A DNA stretch of 64,000 nt, taken from the NCBI GenBank assembly GCA_944321525.1, contig CALULQ010000002.1:95634-159633 (forward strand), read 5' to 3'. Positions 43,114 to 52,096 of the stretch are shown piece by piece. The notes beneath the pieces are model-generated. The model had not been told where the DNA came from. It did not search any database and worked only from the letters and a program-made list of their open reading frames with translations. Each line of letters starts with the position of its first letter. Within the stretch, counting starts at the first letter, position 1. The stretch is from an uncultured Paraprevotella sp. (GTDB lineage Bacteria; Bacteroidota; Bacteroidia; Bacteroidales; Bacteroidaceae). Made by a program: the position numbers and the translations under genes.

Positions 43114-43121
43114 TAATTTTG
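43114..43121 (+). promoter_or_regulatory. -7 box of pckA
   Basis: TAATTTTG fits TAnnTTTG; a TTTCG near 43091-43095 lies at the expected -33 distance. It gives a leader of about 50 nt. Confidence 0.6.
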
Positions 43122-43178
43122 TCAGCGCAATGAGGAAGAGAGAATAACAAATCAATTTCTAACTAAATACTTAAAGAA

Positions 43179-44786
43179 ATGGCAAATTTAGATTTGAGTA
43201 AGTACGGTATCACCGACGTGAAGGAAATCCTCCACAACCCGTCTTATGAAGTATTGTTCGAAGAAGAGACCAAAGACAGCCTCGAAGGCTATGAAAAGGG
43301 TCAGGTAACAGAACTGGGCGCCGTGAACGTCATGACCGGTATCTATACGGGCCGTTCACCCAAGGACAAGTTCTTCGTGTACAATGAAGCCAGCAAAGAC
43401 ACCGTATGGTGGACTTCTGATGAATATAAGAACGACAACAAGCCCTGCTCGGAAGAGGCTTGGGCCGACCTGAAGGCCAAGGCTGTGAAGCAGCTCAGCG
43501 GCAAGCGCCTGTTCGTGATGGATACGTTCTGCGGTGCCAACCCGGCTACTCGTCTGAAAGTGCGCTTCATCATGGAAGTGGCATGGCAGGCTCACTTCGT
43601 GAAGAACATGTTCATCCGCCCGACGGAAGAGGAACTGGCCAACTACGGCGAGCCCGACTTCGTGTCCTTCAACGCAGCCAAGGCCAAGGTGGACAACTAC
43701 AAGGAACTGGGCCTGAACTCTGAGACGGCTACGGTGTTCAACCTGAAGACCAACGAGCAGGTCATCCTGAACACTTGGTACGGCGGCGAAATGAAGAAGG
43801 GCATCTTCTCCATCATGAACTACCTGAACCCCTTGCGCGGCATCGCTTCCATGCACTGCTCTGCCAACACCAACATGGAAGGCACCAGCACAGCCATCTT
43901 CTTCGGTCTGTCCGGAACGGGCAAGACGACTTTGTCTACCGACCCGAAGCGCAAGCTCATCGGCGACGACGAGCACGGATGGGACGACGAAGGCGTGTTC
44001 AACTACGAAGGCGGTTGCTATGCCAAGGTCATCAACCTCGACAAGGAGTCTGAACCCGATATCTACAACGCCATCAAGCGCGACGCTTTGCTGGAGAACG
44101 TGACGGTAGACGCCAACGGCAAGATCGACTTCGCCGACAAGAGCGTGACGGAGAACACCCGCGTGTCTTATCCTATCTACCACATCGAAAACATCGTGAA
44201 GCCCGTTTCCAAGGGCCCGACTGCAAAGCAGGTCATCTTCTTGTCTGCCGACGCATTCGGCGTGCTGCCTCCTGTTTCCATCCTCGACGACCAGCAGGCT
44301 CAGTACTACTTCCTCTCTGGCTTCACGGCTAAATTGGCCGGTACGGAACGCGGCATCACTGAGCCGACTCCGACATTCTCCGCTTGCTTCGGTGCCGCAT
44401 TCTTGAGCTTGCACCCCACGAAGTACGCAGAGGAACTGGTGAAGAAGATGAACGCTTCCGGCGCAAAGGCTTACTTGGTGAACACCGGTTGGAACGGCAC
44501 TGGCAAGCGCATCTCCATCCGCGACACCCGCGGTATTATCGACGCCATCCTGGACGGCTCCATCGACAAGGCTCCGACCAAGACGATTCCTTACTTCAAC
44601 TTCGTTGTTCCTACGGAATTGCCGGGTGTTGACCCGAAGATCCTCGACCCGCGCGACACTTATGCCGACGTGGCCGAATGGAACAAGAAGGCCGAAGACT
44701 TGGCCGGACGCTTCATCAAGAACTTCACGAAGTTCACGGGCAACGAAGCCGGCAAGGCATTGGTTGCCGCAGGTCCGAAGTTGTAA
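43179..44786 (+). CDS. pckA: Phosphoenolpyruvate carboxykinase (ATP)
   Basis: A 535-residue ATP-type PEP carboxykinase. [17 protein letters not shown] near residue 55 binds substrate; [19 protein letters not shown] near residue 200; [30 protein letters not shown] near residue 245 contains the kinase-1a loop and the metal-binding Asp pair; [17 protein letters not shown] follows. In Bacteroidales the enzyme usually runs from PEP to oxaloacetate, fixing CO2 and making ATP on the route to succinate, rather than in gluconeogenesis. Codon usage is strongly biased, as expected of a highly expressed gene. It is monocistronic, with its own promoter and terminator. Confidence 0.97.
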   Translation: MANLDLSKYGITDVKEILHNPSYEVLFEEETKDSLEGYEKGQVTELGAVNVMTGIYTGRSPKDKFFVYNEASKDTVWWTSDEYKNDNKPCSEEAWADLKAKAVKQLSGKRLFVMDTFCGANPATRLKVRFIMEVAWQAHFVKNMFIRPTEEELANYGEPDFVSFNAAKAKVDNYKELGLNSETATVFNLKTNEQVILNTWYGGEMKKGIFSIMNYLNPLRGIASMHCSANTNMEGTSTAIFFGLSGTGKTTLSTDPKRKLIGDDEHGWDDEGVFNYEGGCYAKVINLDKESEPDIYNAIKRDALLENVTVDANGKIDFADKSVTENTRVSYPIYHIENIVKPVSKGPTAKQVIFLSADAFGVLPPVSILDDQQAQYYFLSGFTAKLAGTERGITEPTPTFSACFGAAFLSLHPTKYAEELVKKMNASGAKAYLVNTGWNGTGKRISIRDTRGIIDAILDGSIDKAPTKTIPYFNFVVPTELPGVDPKILDPRDTYADVAEWNKKAEDLAGRFIKNFTKFTGNEAGKALVAAGPKL

Positions 44787-44810
44787 TTTTATTTGTTACA
44801 TCCATAAGAA

Positions 44811-44845
44811 AGTTCCGGCCGAGCCTTTCGGCCGGACTTTTTTTG
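44811..44845 (+). terminator. Terminator of pckA
   Basis: A GC-rich stem (TCCGGCCGA...TCGGCCGGA) followed by T7, 25 bp after the pckA stop. Confidence 0.9.
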
Positions 44846-44877
44846 TCCATAAGTTTCCTGATTCCATGGATTATCCC

Positions 44878-44885
44878 TATCTTTG
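44878..44885 (+). promoter_or_regulatory. -7 box of dsbD-like gene
   Basis: TATCTTTG fits TAnnTTTG, 24 bp upstream of the ATG and just after the pckA terminator. Confidence 0.65.
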
Positions 44886-44909
44886 TGCCCTAAACCACCA
44901 CTCAAGAAA

Positions 44910-47036
44910 ATGAAGAAAATAGCATCTTTGCTCTTGCTTTGGGTCATGGCCTTACCACTGATGGCCCAATTCCAGGAGCCGGTAAAGTTCTCCGTGTCGC
45001 AGAACAAGCTGTCGGACTCGGAATTTGAACTGGTATTCACCGGGACTGTGGACCCGGGATGGCACGTATACTCCACAGACATTCCCGATGGCGGACCCAC
45101 ACCGGCCACCATCACGTTCGACGAACAGACTGGCGTCGAACCGGCAGGCAAACTGACGGCCAAAGGCAACGTGCACAAGGCGTTCGACGAACTCTTCGGA
45201 ATGGAAGTGAGCTACATGGAAACAAAGGCCGTGTTCGTGCAGAAAATGCGCATCACCGCACCGTCATACTCCGTGAAAGGCTACCTGACCTACGGCGCAT
45301 GCAACGACGAAAACTGCATGCCGCCCACCAACGTGGATTTCGCCTACGCGGGCAAAGGCTCTCCGGCCGGCCAAAAGGCCTCCACGAACGAAAAGGCGGC
45401 CCCGACCGGCAAGGCTGAAGATAAAAAAGAAGTGAAAGCAGAAGACGGCACGAAAGAAACCGCCGGCAAAGAAGAAGCACCCGTAATCGGCGGGGCCGAT
45501 GCCGCCACGGACATCGTCGTGGCCGACTCCGCAGCTGCGACAGCGAAGGATGCGCAGACAGCCATTGGTGCCACCGACTATTGGACACCCGTGGTGGACG
45601 AACTGGCCGCTTTCGGCGAGGCGGCATCCAACGCGGCACAGCAAGCCTGGTGGAAAATCTTCCTGTTAGGCTTCTTGGGCGGACTGGTGGCCCTGCTCAC
45701 GCCTTGCGTGTGGCCCATCATCCCCATGACGGTCAGCTTCTTCCTGAAACGCTCGGGCGACAAGCGCAAGGGCATCCGCGACGCGGCCACCTACGGCGCA
45801 AGCATCGTGGTCATCTACGTGCTGCTGGGACTGGCCGTGACAGCCATCTTCGGTGCCAGCGCCCTGAACGCCCTCTCCACGAACGCCATCTTCAACATCT
45901 TCTTCTGCCTCCTGCTGCTGGTCTTCGCCGCCAGCTTCTTCGGAGCGTTCGAAATCACCCTGCCCTCGTCGTGGAGCAATGCCGTAGACAGCAAGGCCGA
46001 AGCAACCACGGGCCTGCTGAGCATCTTCCTCATGGCCTTCACGCTGGCGCTGGTTTCCTTCTCCTGCACAGGCCCCATCATCGGTTTCCTCCTGGTGGAA
46101 GTCTCCACCTCGGGCAGCATCCTGGCCCCGACGGTCGGCATGCTGGGCTTCGCCATCGCGCTGGCCTTGCCGTTCACATTGTTCGCCATGTTCCCGGCTT
46201 GGTTGAAGACCATGCCGAAGTCCGGCAACTGGATGAACTGCGTGAAAGTCTGCTTGGGCTTCCTGGAACTCGCCTTCGCGCTGAAGTTCCTCTCTGTTGC
46301 CGACTTGGCCTATGGCTGGCACATCCTTGACCGCGAAGCCTTCCTCAGCCTGTGGATCGTCATCTTCGCCCTGTTGGGAGCCTACCTGATAGGGTGGCTG
46401 CGCTTCCCGCATGATGAAGACGAATACGACGAGTCGGGCAACGTGATAGTCAACCACCGCACGTCGGTCACCCGTTTCTTCATGGCATTGCTCTCTTTCG
46501 CCTTCGCCATCTATATGGTGCCCGGCCTGTGGGGCGCACCGCTGAAGGCCATCAGCGCCTTCTCCCCCCCGATGAACACGCAAGACTTCAACCTGTATGA
46601 CAATGAAGTGGAAGCGCAGTTCCTGGACTACGACGCGGGAATGGAGTACGCCCGCCAACACGGAAAGCCCGTCATGGTGGACTTCACCGGATATGGCTGC
46701 GTGAACTGCCGCAAGATGGAACTGGCCGTGTGGTCGGACCAGAAAGTGGCCGACATCATGCAAGACGATTATGTGCTGATTTCGCTCTACGTGGACGACA
46801 AGACAAAGTTGCCCGAACCCGTGAAAGTGACGGAGAACGGCCAGGAACGCACCCTGCGCACCGTGGGCGACAAGTGGAGCTACCTGCAACGCAGCAAGTT
46901 CGGGGCCAACGCACAGCCCTTCTATGTTCTGTTGGACAACGAGGGCCGACCGCTGAACAAGTCTTATTCTTACGACGAAGACATCAACAAATATGTGGAT
47001 TTCCTGCAGACCGGACTGCGGAACTACGAGAAGTAG
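44910..47036 (+). CDS. dsbD: DsbD-like thiol:disulfide interchange protein
   Basis: A 708-residue membrane protein that carries reductant from cytoplasmic thioredoxin to the periplasm. The signal peptide is MKKIASLLLLWVMALPLMAQ. An N-terminal DsbD-alpha-like domain (PGWHVYSTDIPDGGPTPATITF; GACNDENCMPPTNVDFAY) is followed by a Lys/Glu/Ala-rich linker at about residues 150-215, the CcdA-like membrane core (LLTPCVWPIIPMTVSFFLKRSG; LVSFSCTGPIIGFLLVEVS, one Cys each), and a C-terminal thioredoxin domain with VDFTGYGCVNCRKMELAVW. All Cys pairs expected of DsbD are seen. The start is the first ATG after the promoter. Confidence 0.93.
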   Translation: MKKIASLLLLWVMALPLMAQFQEPVKFSVSQNKLSDSEFELVFTGTVDPGWHVYSTDIPDGGPTPATITFDEQTGVEPAGKLTAKGNVHKAFDELFGMEVSYMETKAVFVQKMRITAPSYSVKGYLTYGACNDENCMPPTNVDFAYAGKGSPAGQKASTNEKAAPTGKAEDKKEVKAEDGTKETAGKEEAPVIGGADAATDIVVADSAAATAKDAQTAIGATDYWTPVVDELAAFGEAASNAAQQAWWKIFLLGFLGGLVALLTPCVWPIIPMTVSFFLKRSGDKRKGIRDAATYGASIVVIYVLLGLAVTAIFGASALNALSTNAIFNIFFCLLLLVFAASFFGAFEITLPSSWSNAVDSKAEATTGLLSIFLMAFTLALVSFSCTGPIIGFLLVEVSTSGSILAPTVGMLGFAIALALPFTLFAMFPAWLKTMPKSGNWMNCVKVCLGFLELAFALKFLSVADLAYGWHILDREAFLSLWIVIFALLGAYLIGWLRFPHDEDEYDESGNVIVNHRTSVTRFFMALLSFAFAIYMVPGLWGAPLKAISAFSPPMNTQDFNLYDNEVEAQFLDYDAGMEYARQHGKPVMVDFTGYGCVNCRKMELAVWSDQKVADIMQDDYVLISLYVDDKTKLPEPVKVTENGQERTLRTVGDKWSYLQRSKFGANAQPFYVLLDNEGRPLNKSYSYDEDINKYVDFLQTGLRNYEK

Positions 47037-47056
47037 ACTACCATCATCCCCTTACC

Positions 47057-47097
47057 TCCCCCGTACAGACACATCGCCTGGGCGGGGGATTTTTTTA
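47057..47097 (+). terminator. Terminator of dsbD-like gene
   Basis: A 7-bp stem TCCCCCG/CGGGGGA followed by a T tract, 20 bp after the stop codon. Confidence 0.8.
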
Positions 47098-47262
47098 TCT
47101 CTCCTCCTGCGGGCGCCCAGCCTCCACGGTGCCCCGCAAGACACCGCCATCGACCTTCCACCGCTTCACCCCCGGGACAAGAAAAACAATGCCCGCCTTG
47201 CAGGAAGCGGCAGTCCGGCACCCTGAGGGACAACCGTCTGTCCCCAGCCCCGAAAATACCGA

Positions 47263-48318
47263 TTAAAGTCCCAACCGACGCATCTTCCGGCAATGCACCC
47301 ACTGGTAAATACGCAACGTGAGATTCAGCACCCCGCGCGTTTTCCACGTCCGCCAGATGCGGAGATAAGGTTTGTCGAGCACCCTGTTCCGGATGTGGTG
47401 CCGGTCTACGGCATCGATGACCTCACGCACGGCGGGATAAGTCTCCTCCGTAATCCCCTTCTGCCAGCGCAGGCTAACGGCATAGATGTTCAAAGCCTTG
47501 TCTATGAAATAAGTCTGGTTGGCCAACAATGTAGGATTCTTGGGCGGACAGGCATCCAAGTGGCGCGTCATGAAACTCACCACCTTGCAAATATGCGAAA
47601 GGTTGTTCCGGATGGACCGGGCACTCGTCGACTGCTCGTCGCGCCCGATGAAATAGTAATAAAGGTAAAGGTCGAAGACGACGAAATCCTTGATGCGGTC
47701 GATAGGCAGGAAGCAGAACTGGAAATCCGTGTAGCAAATCCCCTCAATATGGCGAAGCCCCACCTCGCGCAGGATTTCAGTCTTATAGGCCATGCTGTGC
47801 ATGTTGAACTCATCGCCGGGAGCATGGCGCGCGATGTCGAAATCCGCCATATCGTACACCTTGTTATATTCCACGCCAGGCATGGGAAAACGCGTGACGC
47901 GCCCTCCGCCTCCTCCGTCCTTGTCCGACTTATACTCGCAACGAAGCGTGACGAACAAATCCGTGTCGCAATCCTCCAACCTCCGCAACAGTTCCACCAA
48001 AGCCGTAGTGTCCATCCAGTCGTCGGCATCCAAGGGGCGGAAATATTTCCCCCGGGCCACCCGCAGGGCCGCATTGATGCAGGAACCGTAATGCCCGTTG
48101 GGCTTGTCGATGACGCGGACGATGCCGGGCCACTTTTCCCTGTAAGCTTCCATGATGTCCAACGAGCGGTCGCGACTGCCGTCGTTCACCACAATGACTT
48201 CCAGCGTGGACGGGATGGACGGCCCCGTGACGGAATCCAGGCAACGGGGGAGATATTTCTCCATGTTGTAAGTAGGCACCACGAGGGTGAGGAGCTTGCA
48301 CGTATCTTGTTGCGGCAT
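47263..48318 (-). CDS. Glycosyltransferase, GT2 family (LPS-type cluster)
   Basis: A 351-residue GT2 enzyme: KLLTLVVPTYNMEKYLPRCLDSV, VIVVNDGSRDRSLDIM, NGHYGSCINAALRVARGKYF and PLDADDWMDTTALVEL near residue 95; GICYTDFQFCFLP near residue 195. It belongs to the same subgroup as 5765-6844 and 53983-55026. It is the last gene of a four-gene minus-strand set of glycosyltransferases and lies downstream of the GT2 gene at 48350 by 31 bp. Its product probably extends the lipopolysaccharide core or a surface glycan. Confidence 0.88.
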   Translation of the reverse strand: MPQQDTCKLLTLVVPTYNMEKYLPRCLDSVTGPSIPSTLEVIVVNDGSRDRSLDIMEAYREKWPGIVRVIDKPNGHYGSCINAALRVARGKYFRPLDADDWMDTTALVELLRRLEDCDTDLFVTLRCEYKSDKDGGGGGRVTRFPMPGVEYNKVYDMADFDIARHAPGDEFNMHSMAYKTEILREVGLRHIEGICYTDFQFCFLPIDRIKDFVVFDLYLYYYFIGRDEQSTSARSIRNNLSHICKVVSFMTRHLDACPPKNPTLLANQTYFIDKALNIYAVSLRWQKGITEETYPAVREVIDAVDRHHIRNRVLDKPYLRIWRTWKTRGVLNLTLRIYQWVHCRKMRRLGL

Positions 48319-48349
48319 TGTCGTAATGAGTTTTTAGATGAAAGAGTGT

Positions 48350-49261
48350 TTATTTCTGCGGACGGACATATTCAATCTCCGGATAAAAGGTAAGCCCGTC
48401 CCGGCATCCCTTTTCCACGGCATCGATGAACTCCTGCTGATGGCCGTCCTTGCGGCGCTTGATGCGCCGCTTCAGGATGCGCAGCTTGTTCCACACGGAG
48501 AGGCGGAAGACAAGCCAGTTGGACGTTTCCCGATGCTTGAAATAGCAAGTGTTGCGCGTCTGGTAATAGAAGCGTTGGGCCATGGAGGGGGGCGCATGCT
48601 CGATGTCGGGGTTGAACACGTCGGGGGTCTTGTGCACCACGACGCTCTGCTCCACGCAATAGTTACTGAACCCGCCGCGCGTCACCCGGAGCGTGTACTC
48701 GATGTCGTCGAACCATATGAAGAATTCCTTGATGGGAAGCCCCACCTTGCAGACGGCGCGGGTGCTGAAGAGCACCGACACGAAAGTGCACACCTCGCAG
48801 CGAGTGGCCGTGACGCTGCCGCCACGCGCCTCGATGCGGTCGGCCGGCTTCTGTCCGCCCGGCGCATTGCGCGGATGCAGCGTTCCGTCGGTCCATTCCA
48901 CCCGGCTGCAGGCGAACCCTATGTCGTCCGACAGGGTGGCCACATCCATGAGGGCCTGCAGGGCGCCCGGAGCGGGAATGGTGTCGTCGTCCATGATCCA
49001 AGTGTAGTCCGCACCGTCCAGCACCGACTCCTTGATGCCGCGCGAAAAGCCCCCGGCCCCGCCCACGTTCCGCTCCGTGCGCACCACAAGGTAGCGCGGG
49101 TCAGCGGCAAAGCGTGCCAGGAACTCCTGCGTGCCGTCGGTGGAACAGTTGTCGACAACGATGATGCGATGCTGGGGATAAGTCTGCGCTTCCACAGCCG
49201 CCAGGCACTCCTTGAGCAGGGCCAGGCGATTGTAAGTGACTATCACGCTGTTTACTTTCAT
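48350..49261 (-). CDS. Glycosyltransferase, GT2 family (galactofuranosyl/rhamnosyl-transferase-like)
   Basis: A 303-residue GT2 enzyme: MKVNSVIVTYNRLALLKEC, VVDNCSTDGTQEFL, RNVGGAGGFSRGIKESVLDGADYTWIMDDDTIPAPGAL near residue 90, and FIWFDDIEYTLRV near residue 185. The NVGGxGGFxxG plus MDDD pattern is shared with 23911-24810, marking both as GlfT/rhamnosyltransferase-like. NTCYFKHRETSNW lies near residue 240. It is co-directional with the GT8 and GT90 genes upstream. Confidence 0.88.
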   Translation of the reverse strand: MKVNSVIVTYNRLALLKECLAAVEAQTYPQHRIIVVDNCSTDGTQEFLARFAADPRYLVVRTERNVGGAGGFSRGIKESVLDGADYTWIMDDDTIPAPGALQALMDVATLSDDIGFACSRVEWTDGTLHPRNAPGGQKPADRIEARGGSVTATRCEVCTFVSVLFSTRAVCKVGLPIKEFFIWFDDIEYTLRVTRGGFSNYCVEQSVVVHKTPDVFNPDIEHAPPSMAQRFYYQTRNTCYFKHRETSNWLVFRLSVWNKLRILKRRIKRRKDGHQQEFIDAVEKGCRDGLTFYPEIEYVRPQK

Positions 49262-49415
49262 ATCGGTATTTTTTTATCGTTCACTATGTTCCTTGCGCGG
49301 GCAGACAATCCCACAAGAAGGAAGACGCGGCCTCGGCACAGCCATTCTTACCGTCCGTGGCCCGCATGCGCGAGGCGGCTCATGGCCGCAGCGTGCGGCG
49401 CCCCTGCAACCTTTG

Positions 49416-50339
49416 TCATGGCAGGGCGTCCATCCTGATGTATTTGGGTTTCCTTGCCCCGATGCGGAACGGCAGCAGCCTGAAGAAGCGCTTCAGCCGG
49501 GCGGGCAAAGTCGCCCACGGGCGCTCGCCGCTCCACGGCGTCAGTGCCCAATATTTGAAGAACTCCGCACGCAAGGGATGTTGGCTGTCATAGCTCCAAG
49601 GTTTACGGTTGGTGAAATGCAGGACTACGGGATGGCGCAATGCCTCGGCATGCTCCTTGCGCCATGCGTCGCCGACGGAGGTACGATAGAACCCGTCTTG
49701 CACGTTCCACTTCACGTCCAACAGCCGCTTACGGTCGTGGAGCACGCAGTTGAGCAAGTCCTGGTCGTTGAAGACGATGCGCTCGGGATAGCGGCGGTAG
49801 TAGTCCATGCACGCCTGCGCCACGCCGTGCTCCCGCCAGTAGGCCAGATTCACCAGCAGAACGCCGGAGTTGAAATAAGAGTCCGCCTGCGGATAGTGCA
49901 GCCGGTCATAGCGGGCGACCTCGCCGCAGCCCATGTCCTCCACCGCAGCCACGGCCGTCTGGGCATCCAGCGGCGTGGCCCACAGCGGGGCGATGCTTCC
50001 CCTCACCACGATGTCGCAGTCCAGATAGAGCACGCGGTCCACGTCGGCAGGCAGGATGTCGGGCAAGAAACAACGATAGTAGGCCGCCGTGGAAAGGCGG
50101 CCATGGGTGGCCCTGATGGTGAAGCCGTCGAGCAAGTGTCCGTCTGGCTCGTGGAAAAGGATGGCATGGCCGTAGCGGCGGGCCAGCGAGCGGAGCACGT
50201 CGCGGTCGGCGTCGTCCAGCCCGCGCGCCATGATGTGCGCGGTGAACTCCTCGCCGCGGTTGCTCTCGAAGAGCGACACGAGCGTGACGCCGCAGTAGCG
50301 CACGTAGTTGTGATCTATGTTGCAGGCAATGTGTATCAT
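49416..50339 (-). CDS. Glycosyltransferase, GT8 family
   Basis: A 307-residue GT8 enzyme (LPS galactosyl/glucosyltransferase type, WaaO/RfaI-like). IHIACNIDHNYVRYCGVTLVSLFE is the family start; RLSTAAYYRCFLPDILPADVDRVLYLDCDIVVRGSI near residue 80 contains the DxD motif (DCD); YFNSGVLLVNLAYWRE near residue 147 and VLHFTNRKPWSYDSQHPLR near residue 255 are the remaining GT8 blocks. It probably adds hexose to a lipid A core or surface oligosaccharide. The 154 bp after its stop hold no gene that I can support. Confidence 0.92.
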   Translation of the reverse strand: MIHIACNIDHNYVRYCGVTLVSLFESNRGEEFTAHIMARGLDDADRDVLRSLARRYGHAILFHEPDGHLLDGFTIRATHGRLSTAAYYRCFLPDILPADVDRVLYLDCDIVVRGSIAPLWATPLDAQTAVAAVEDMGCGEVARYDRLHYPQADSYFNSGVLLVNLAYWREHGVAQACMDYYRRYPERIVFNDQDLLNCVLHDRKRLLDVKWNVQDGFYRTSVGDAWRKEHAEALRHPVVLHFTNRKPWSYDSQHPLRAEFFKYWALTPWSGERPWATLPARLKRFFRLLPFRIGARKPKYIRMDALP

Positions 50340-50358
50340 TGTTCTCTTTTTCGTTTGT

Positions 50359-51375
50359 TCAGTTCTCCGCCTGCCCCGAAAGGCGGAAGTATTTGTCCAT
50401 CACCACGAGCGAGATGATGCGCTCCCGCTCCTTGTCGCGGAACTGGTCCACATATTCGTGGGCATGTCGGATGATTTCCTCCGCTTCGTCGGGATGCGCG
50501 ATGTAGTAGCGCAGTTTCTCCTCCAGGTCCGAGAAATCCTCCTTCACCTCCACATAATGGTAACCGGGGCGCAGGGTGCCCTCCATGAACCAGGTTTCGC
50601 ACGTGGGCCGCGTCATGACAGCCAGCGAGTTGGACGACATGACCCACTTCAGGTTCGAGGCCACGTCGTTGCCCTCGAGGGCCATGATGAACTTGTAGTC
50701 CAGGTGTTCGCGTATGGTTTTCTTCGGCGACATCCATTCGTCGGGGCATCCTTCGTTCCGCCCCACCACGCCGCAATCGAACAACGGGTGGCGGAAGAAC
50801 ATCTCCAGGAACTTGGTCCGCACCCGGCTTTGGCGGATCTTCCCACGGAAAATGGCCATGTCTTTCTTCTGGCTGAAAGGAATCGTGTCGCGCACGAACA
50901 TGAAGTGGCGCAGCTTGTCGAGCTTCAGGATCACGGAATTGCGGTTGTCGCACTCCAGCAGACGGCTCTTCACCACCGTGGGTTCCCCGGGCGTGAAATA
51001 CACGTCGCCGGGACAGAAGCTCCACCTGAAGGCGGGCGGGAACCAGCGCGTCACGTCGTGTTGGTCCAGATAGTAGGCCGTATGGAACATCGCCCTGCCA
51101 TAGCTTCCGATGGGGCCGCGGTAGAAGGCCCAGCTGCGCTGCCGCTCGAAACGGTCTTCCGCGGGCAGGGCGAAAGGCTCGGAAAGCCGTATGTAGTAAT
51201 CCGCCCTGCGGCATATATAATCCCAATCCGGCCGCAAGCGGGCTTGCCGCAACACGTGCGGCAACAGCCGCCTGAACAGCCAGCCCGGTACGGCCATTCC
51301 CGCAAAGCCGCGCACCAAGAAGAGCAGCTTGTTGGGCTTCCCGCTCGTAAGTTTGTAAAGAATACTATCTCCCAT
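50359..51375 (-). CDS. Glycosyltransferase, GT90 family (LpsA/CAP10-like)
   Basis: A 338-residue protein of the GT90 / lipopolysaccharide-modifying family. DMAIFRGKIRQSRVRTKFLEMFFRHPLFD near residue 170 is the family's FRG motif region; KKTIREHLDYKFIMALEGNDVASNLKWVMSSNSLAVMTRP near residue 220 contains the conserved KY...EG...W motif that binds the nucleotide sugar; ETWFMEGTLRPGYHYVEVKEDFSDL follows. Bacterial members are often xylosyl- or glucosyltransferases of lipopolysaccharide. It is the first gene of the minus-strand set, divergent from the MsbA-like exporter. Confidence 0.9.
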   Translation of the reverse strand: MGDSILYKLTSGKPNKLLFLVRGFAGMAVPGWLFRRLLPHVLRQARLRPDWDYICRRADYYIRLSEPFALPAEDRFERQRSWAFYRGPIGSYGRAMFHTAYYLDQHDVTRWFPPAFRWSFCPGDVYFTPGEPTVVKSRLLECDNRNSVILKLDKLRHFMFVRDTIPFSQKKDMAIFRGKIRQSRVRTKFLEMFFRHPLFDCGVVGRNEGCPDEWMSPKKTIREHLDYKFIMALEGNDVASNLKWVMSSNSLAVMTRPTCETWFMEGTLRPGYHYVEVKEDFSDLEEKLRYYIAHPDEAEEIIRHAHEYVDQFRDKERERIISLVVMDKYFRLSGQAEN

Positions 51376-51401
51376 GTCCGTGGTGTCTGTTTCCGATGTG
51401 C

Positions 51402-51416
51402 AACCCGATTCGGGTT
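51402..51416. other. Perfect 7-bp palindrome in the GT90 leader
   Basis: AACCCGATTCGGGTT lies between the predicted transcription start and the GT90 ATG. It could be a leader hairpin or an operator; nothing else supports either reading. Confidence 0.35.
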
Positions 51417-51424
51417 AAGATGAA

Positions 51425-51432
51425 CAAAAATA
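51425..51432 (-). promoter_or_regulatory. -7 box of the GT90-GT8-GT2-GT2 set
   Basis: TATTTTTG on the minus strand, 50 bp upstream of the GT90 start, with TTGG about 20 bp further upstream as a possible -33 box. Confidence 0.5.
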
Positions 51433-52057
51433 CGGAATAAAACGGGACAAACCAAGAAAAAGGCGTATAAAAGGGACATCAGGGAAAATATTTTTTGCAA
51501 CGGCTGCGAAACGGGCGCGGCAAAGCAAAAATGGTTTACGAACATTCCCCCGCGTCATGAAACTTCGTCCACGGTTCCGGCCGGCCCGTTGCCGAAAGCG
51601 GACGAAGGGCATGCGGAGTGCCGGATTGTACTCTCCGCAGAGTACTCGAGTACTTGCCGCAAAGTACTGCGACGGATTCCGCAAGACGCCGCAGGGCGTC
51701 GGGCACGGACGTCCCATCCCAAGCGGGCGTGGAACAGAGGCCGCCTTTTTCTGCAAATTAAACATTCCGCAGGAACCGTCCCGGATTGACCGCGCGACGG
51801 CCGGGAACGGGCTTTTGCGCCACTCCCGCCTCCACAATGGGGGAACGCCGCCCACCAGACGGAAGGCAGCGACAGAAACCTTCGACAAGGCAAGAGGCAG
51901 GGCCAGCGCGAGGAACTCATGCAAATGGGCCAAAACGCCCGAGGCACAGACGGAGAACGGACACGCAAAGAAGGGGAAAAAACTTTTTGTAGAAATTCAA
52001 AAACAAATTCTTAGCATAAAATCGCCCCGCAAGGTTGGCAACCTGAATATTTTTGCA
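51433..52057. other. Intergenic region between divergent GT90 and ABC exporter genes
   Basis: No supportable gene in over 600 bp. It holds repeat copy C (51628-51667) and GC-rich sequence on both sides. Open frames on both strands are Arg/Pro-rich and overlap the repeat. The last 80 bp are AT-rich promoter sequence for the exporter gene. Confidence 0.6.
51628..51667. repeat. GTAC palindrome repeat, copy C (two units)
   Basis: GTACTCTCCGCAGAGTAC and GTACTTGCCGCAAAGTAC separated by TCGA. The left flank ATGCGGAGTGCCGGATT is close to the reverse complement of the right flank of copy A, so copy C is inverted relative to A and the repeated unit is wider than the palindromes. Confidence 0.9.
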
Positions 52058-52065
52058 TACCTTTG
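52035..52065 (+). promoter_or_regulatory. Promoter of the MsbA-like exporter gene
   Basis: TACCTTTG at 52058-52065 fits TAnnTTTG, with TTG at 52035-52037 as -33 box. Confidence 0.65.
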
Positions 52066-52072
52066 CACGGCT

Positions 52073-52096
52073 ATGCTCATATTTGATAATTTATGA
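52073..52096 (+). other. Tiny upstream frame overlapping the exporter start
   Basis: An ATG 20 bp before the exporter ATG opens a 7-codon frame (MLIFDNL) whose TGA overlaps the next ATG as ATGA. It may serve translational coupling or be chance. Confidence 0.25.

Noticed and set aside
51555..52000. Overlapping open frames on both strands between GT90 and the exporter
   Set aside because: Arg/Pro/Ala-rich, overlap a GTAC repeat copy, and have no domain or start-site support.
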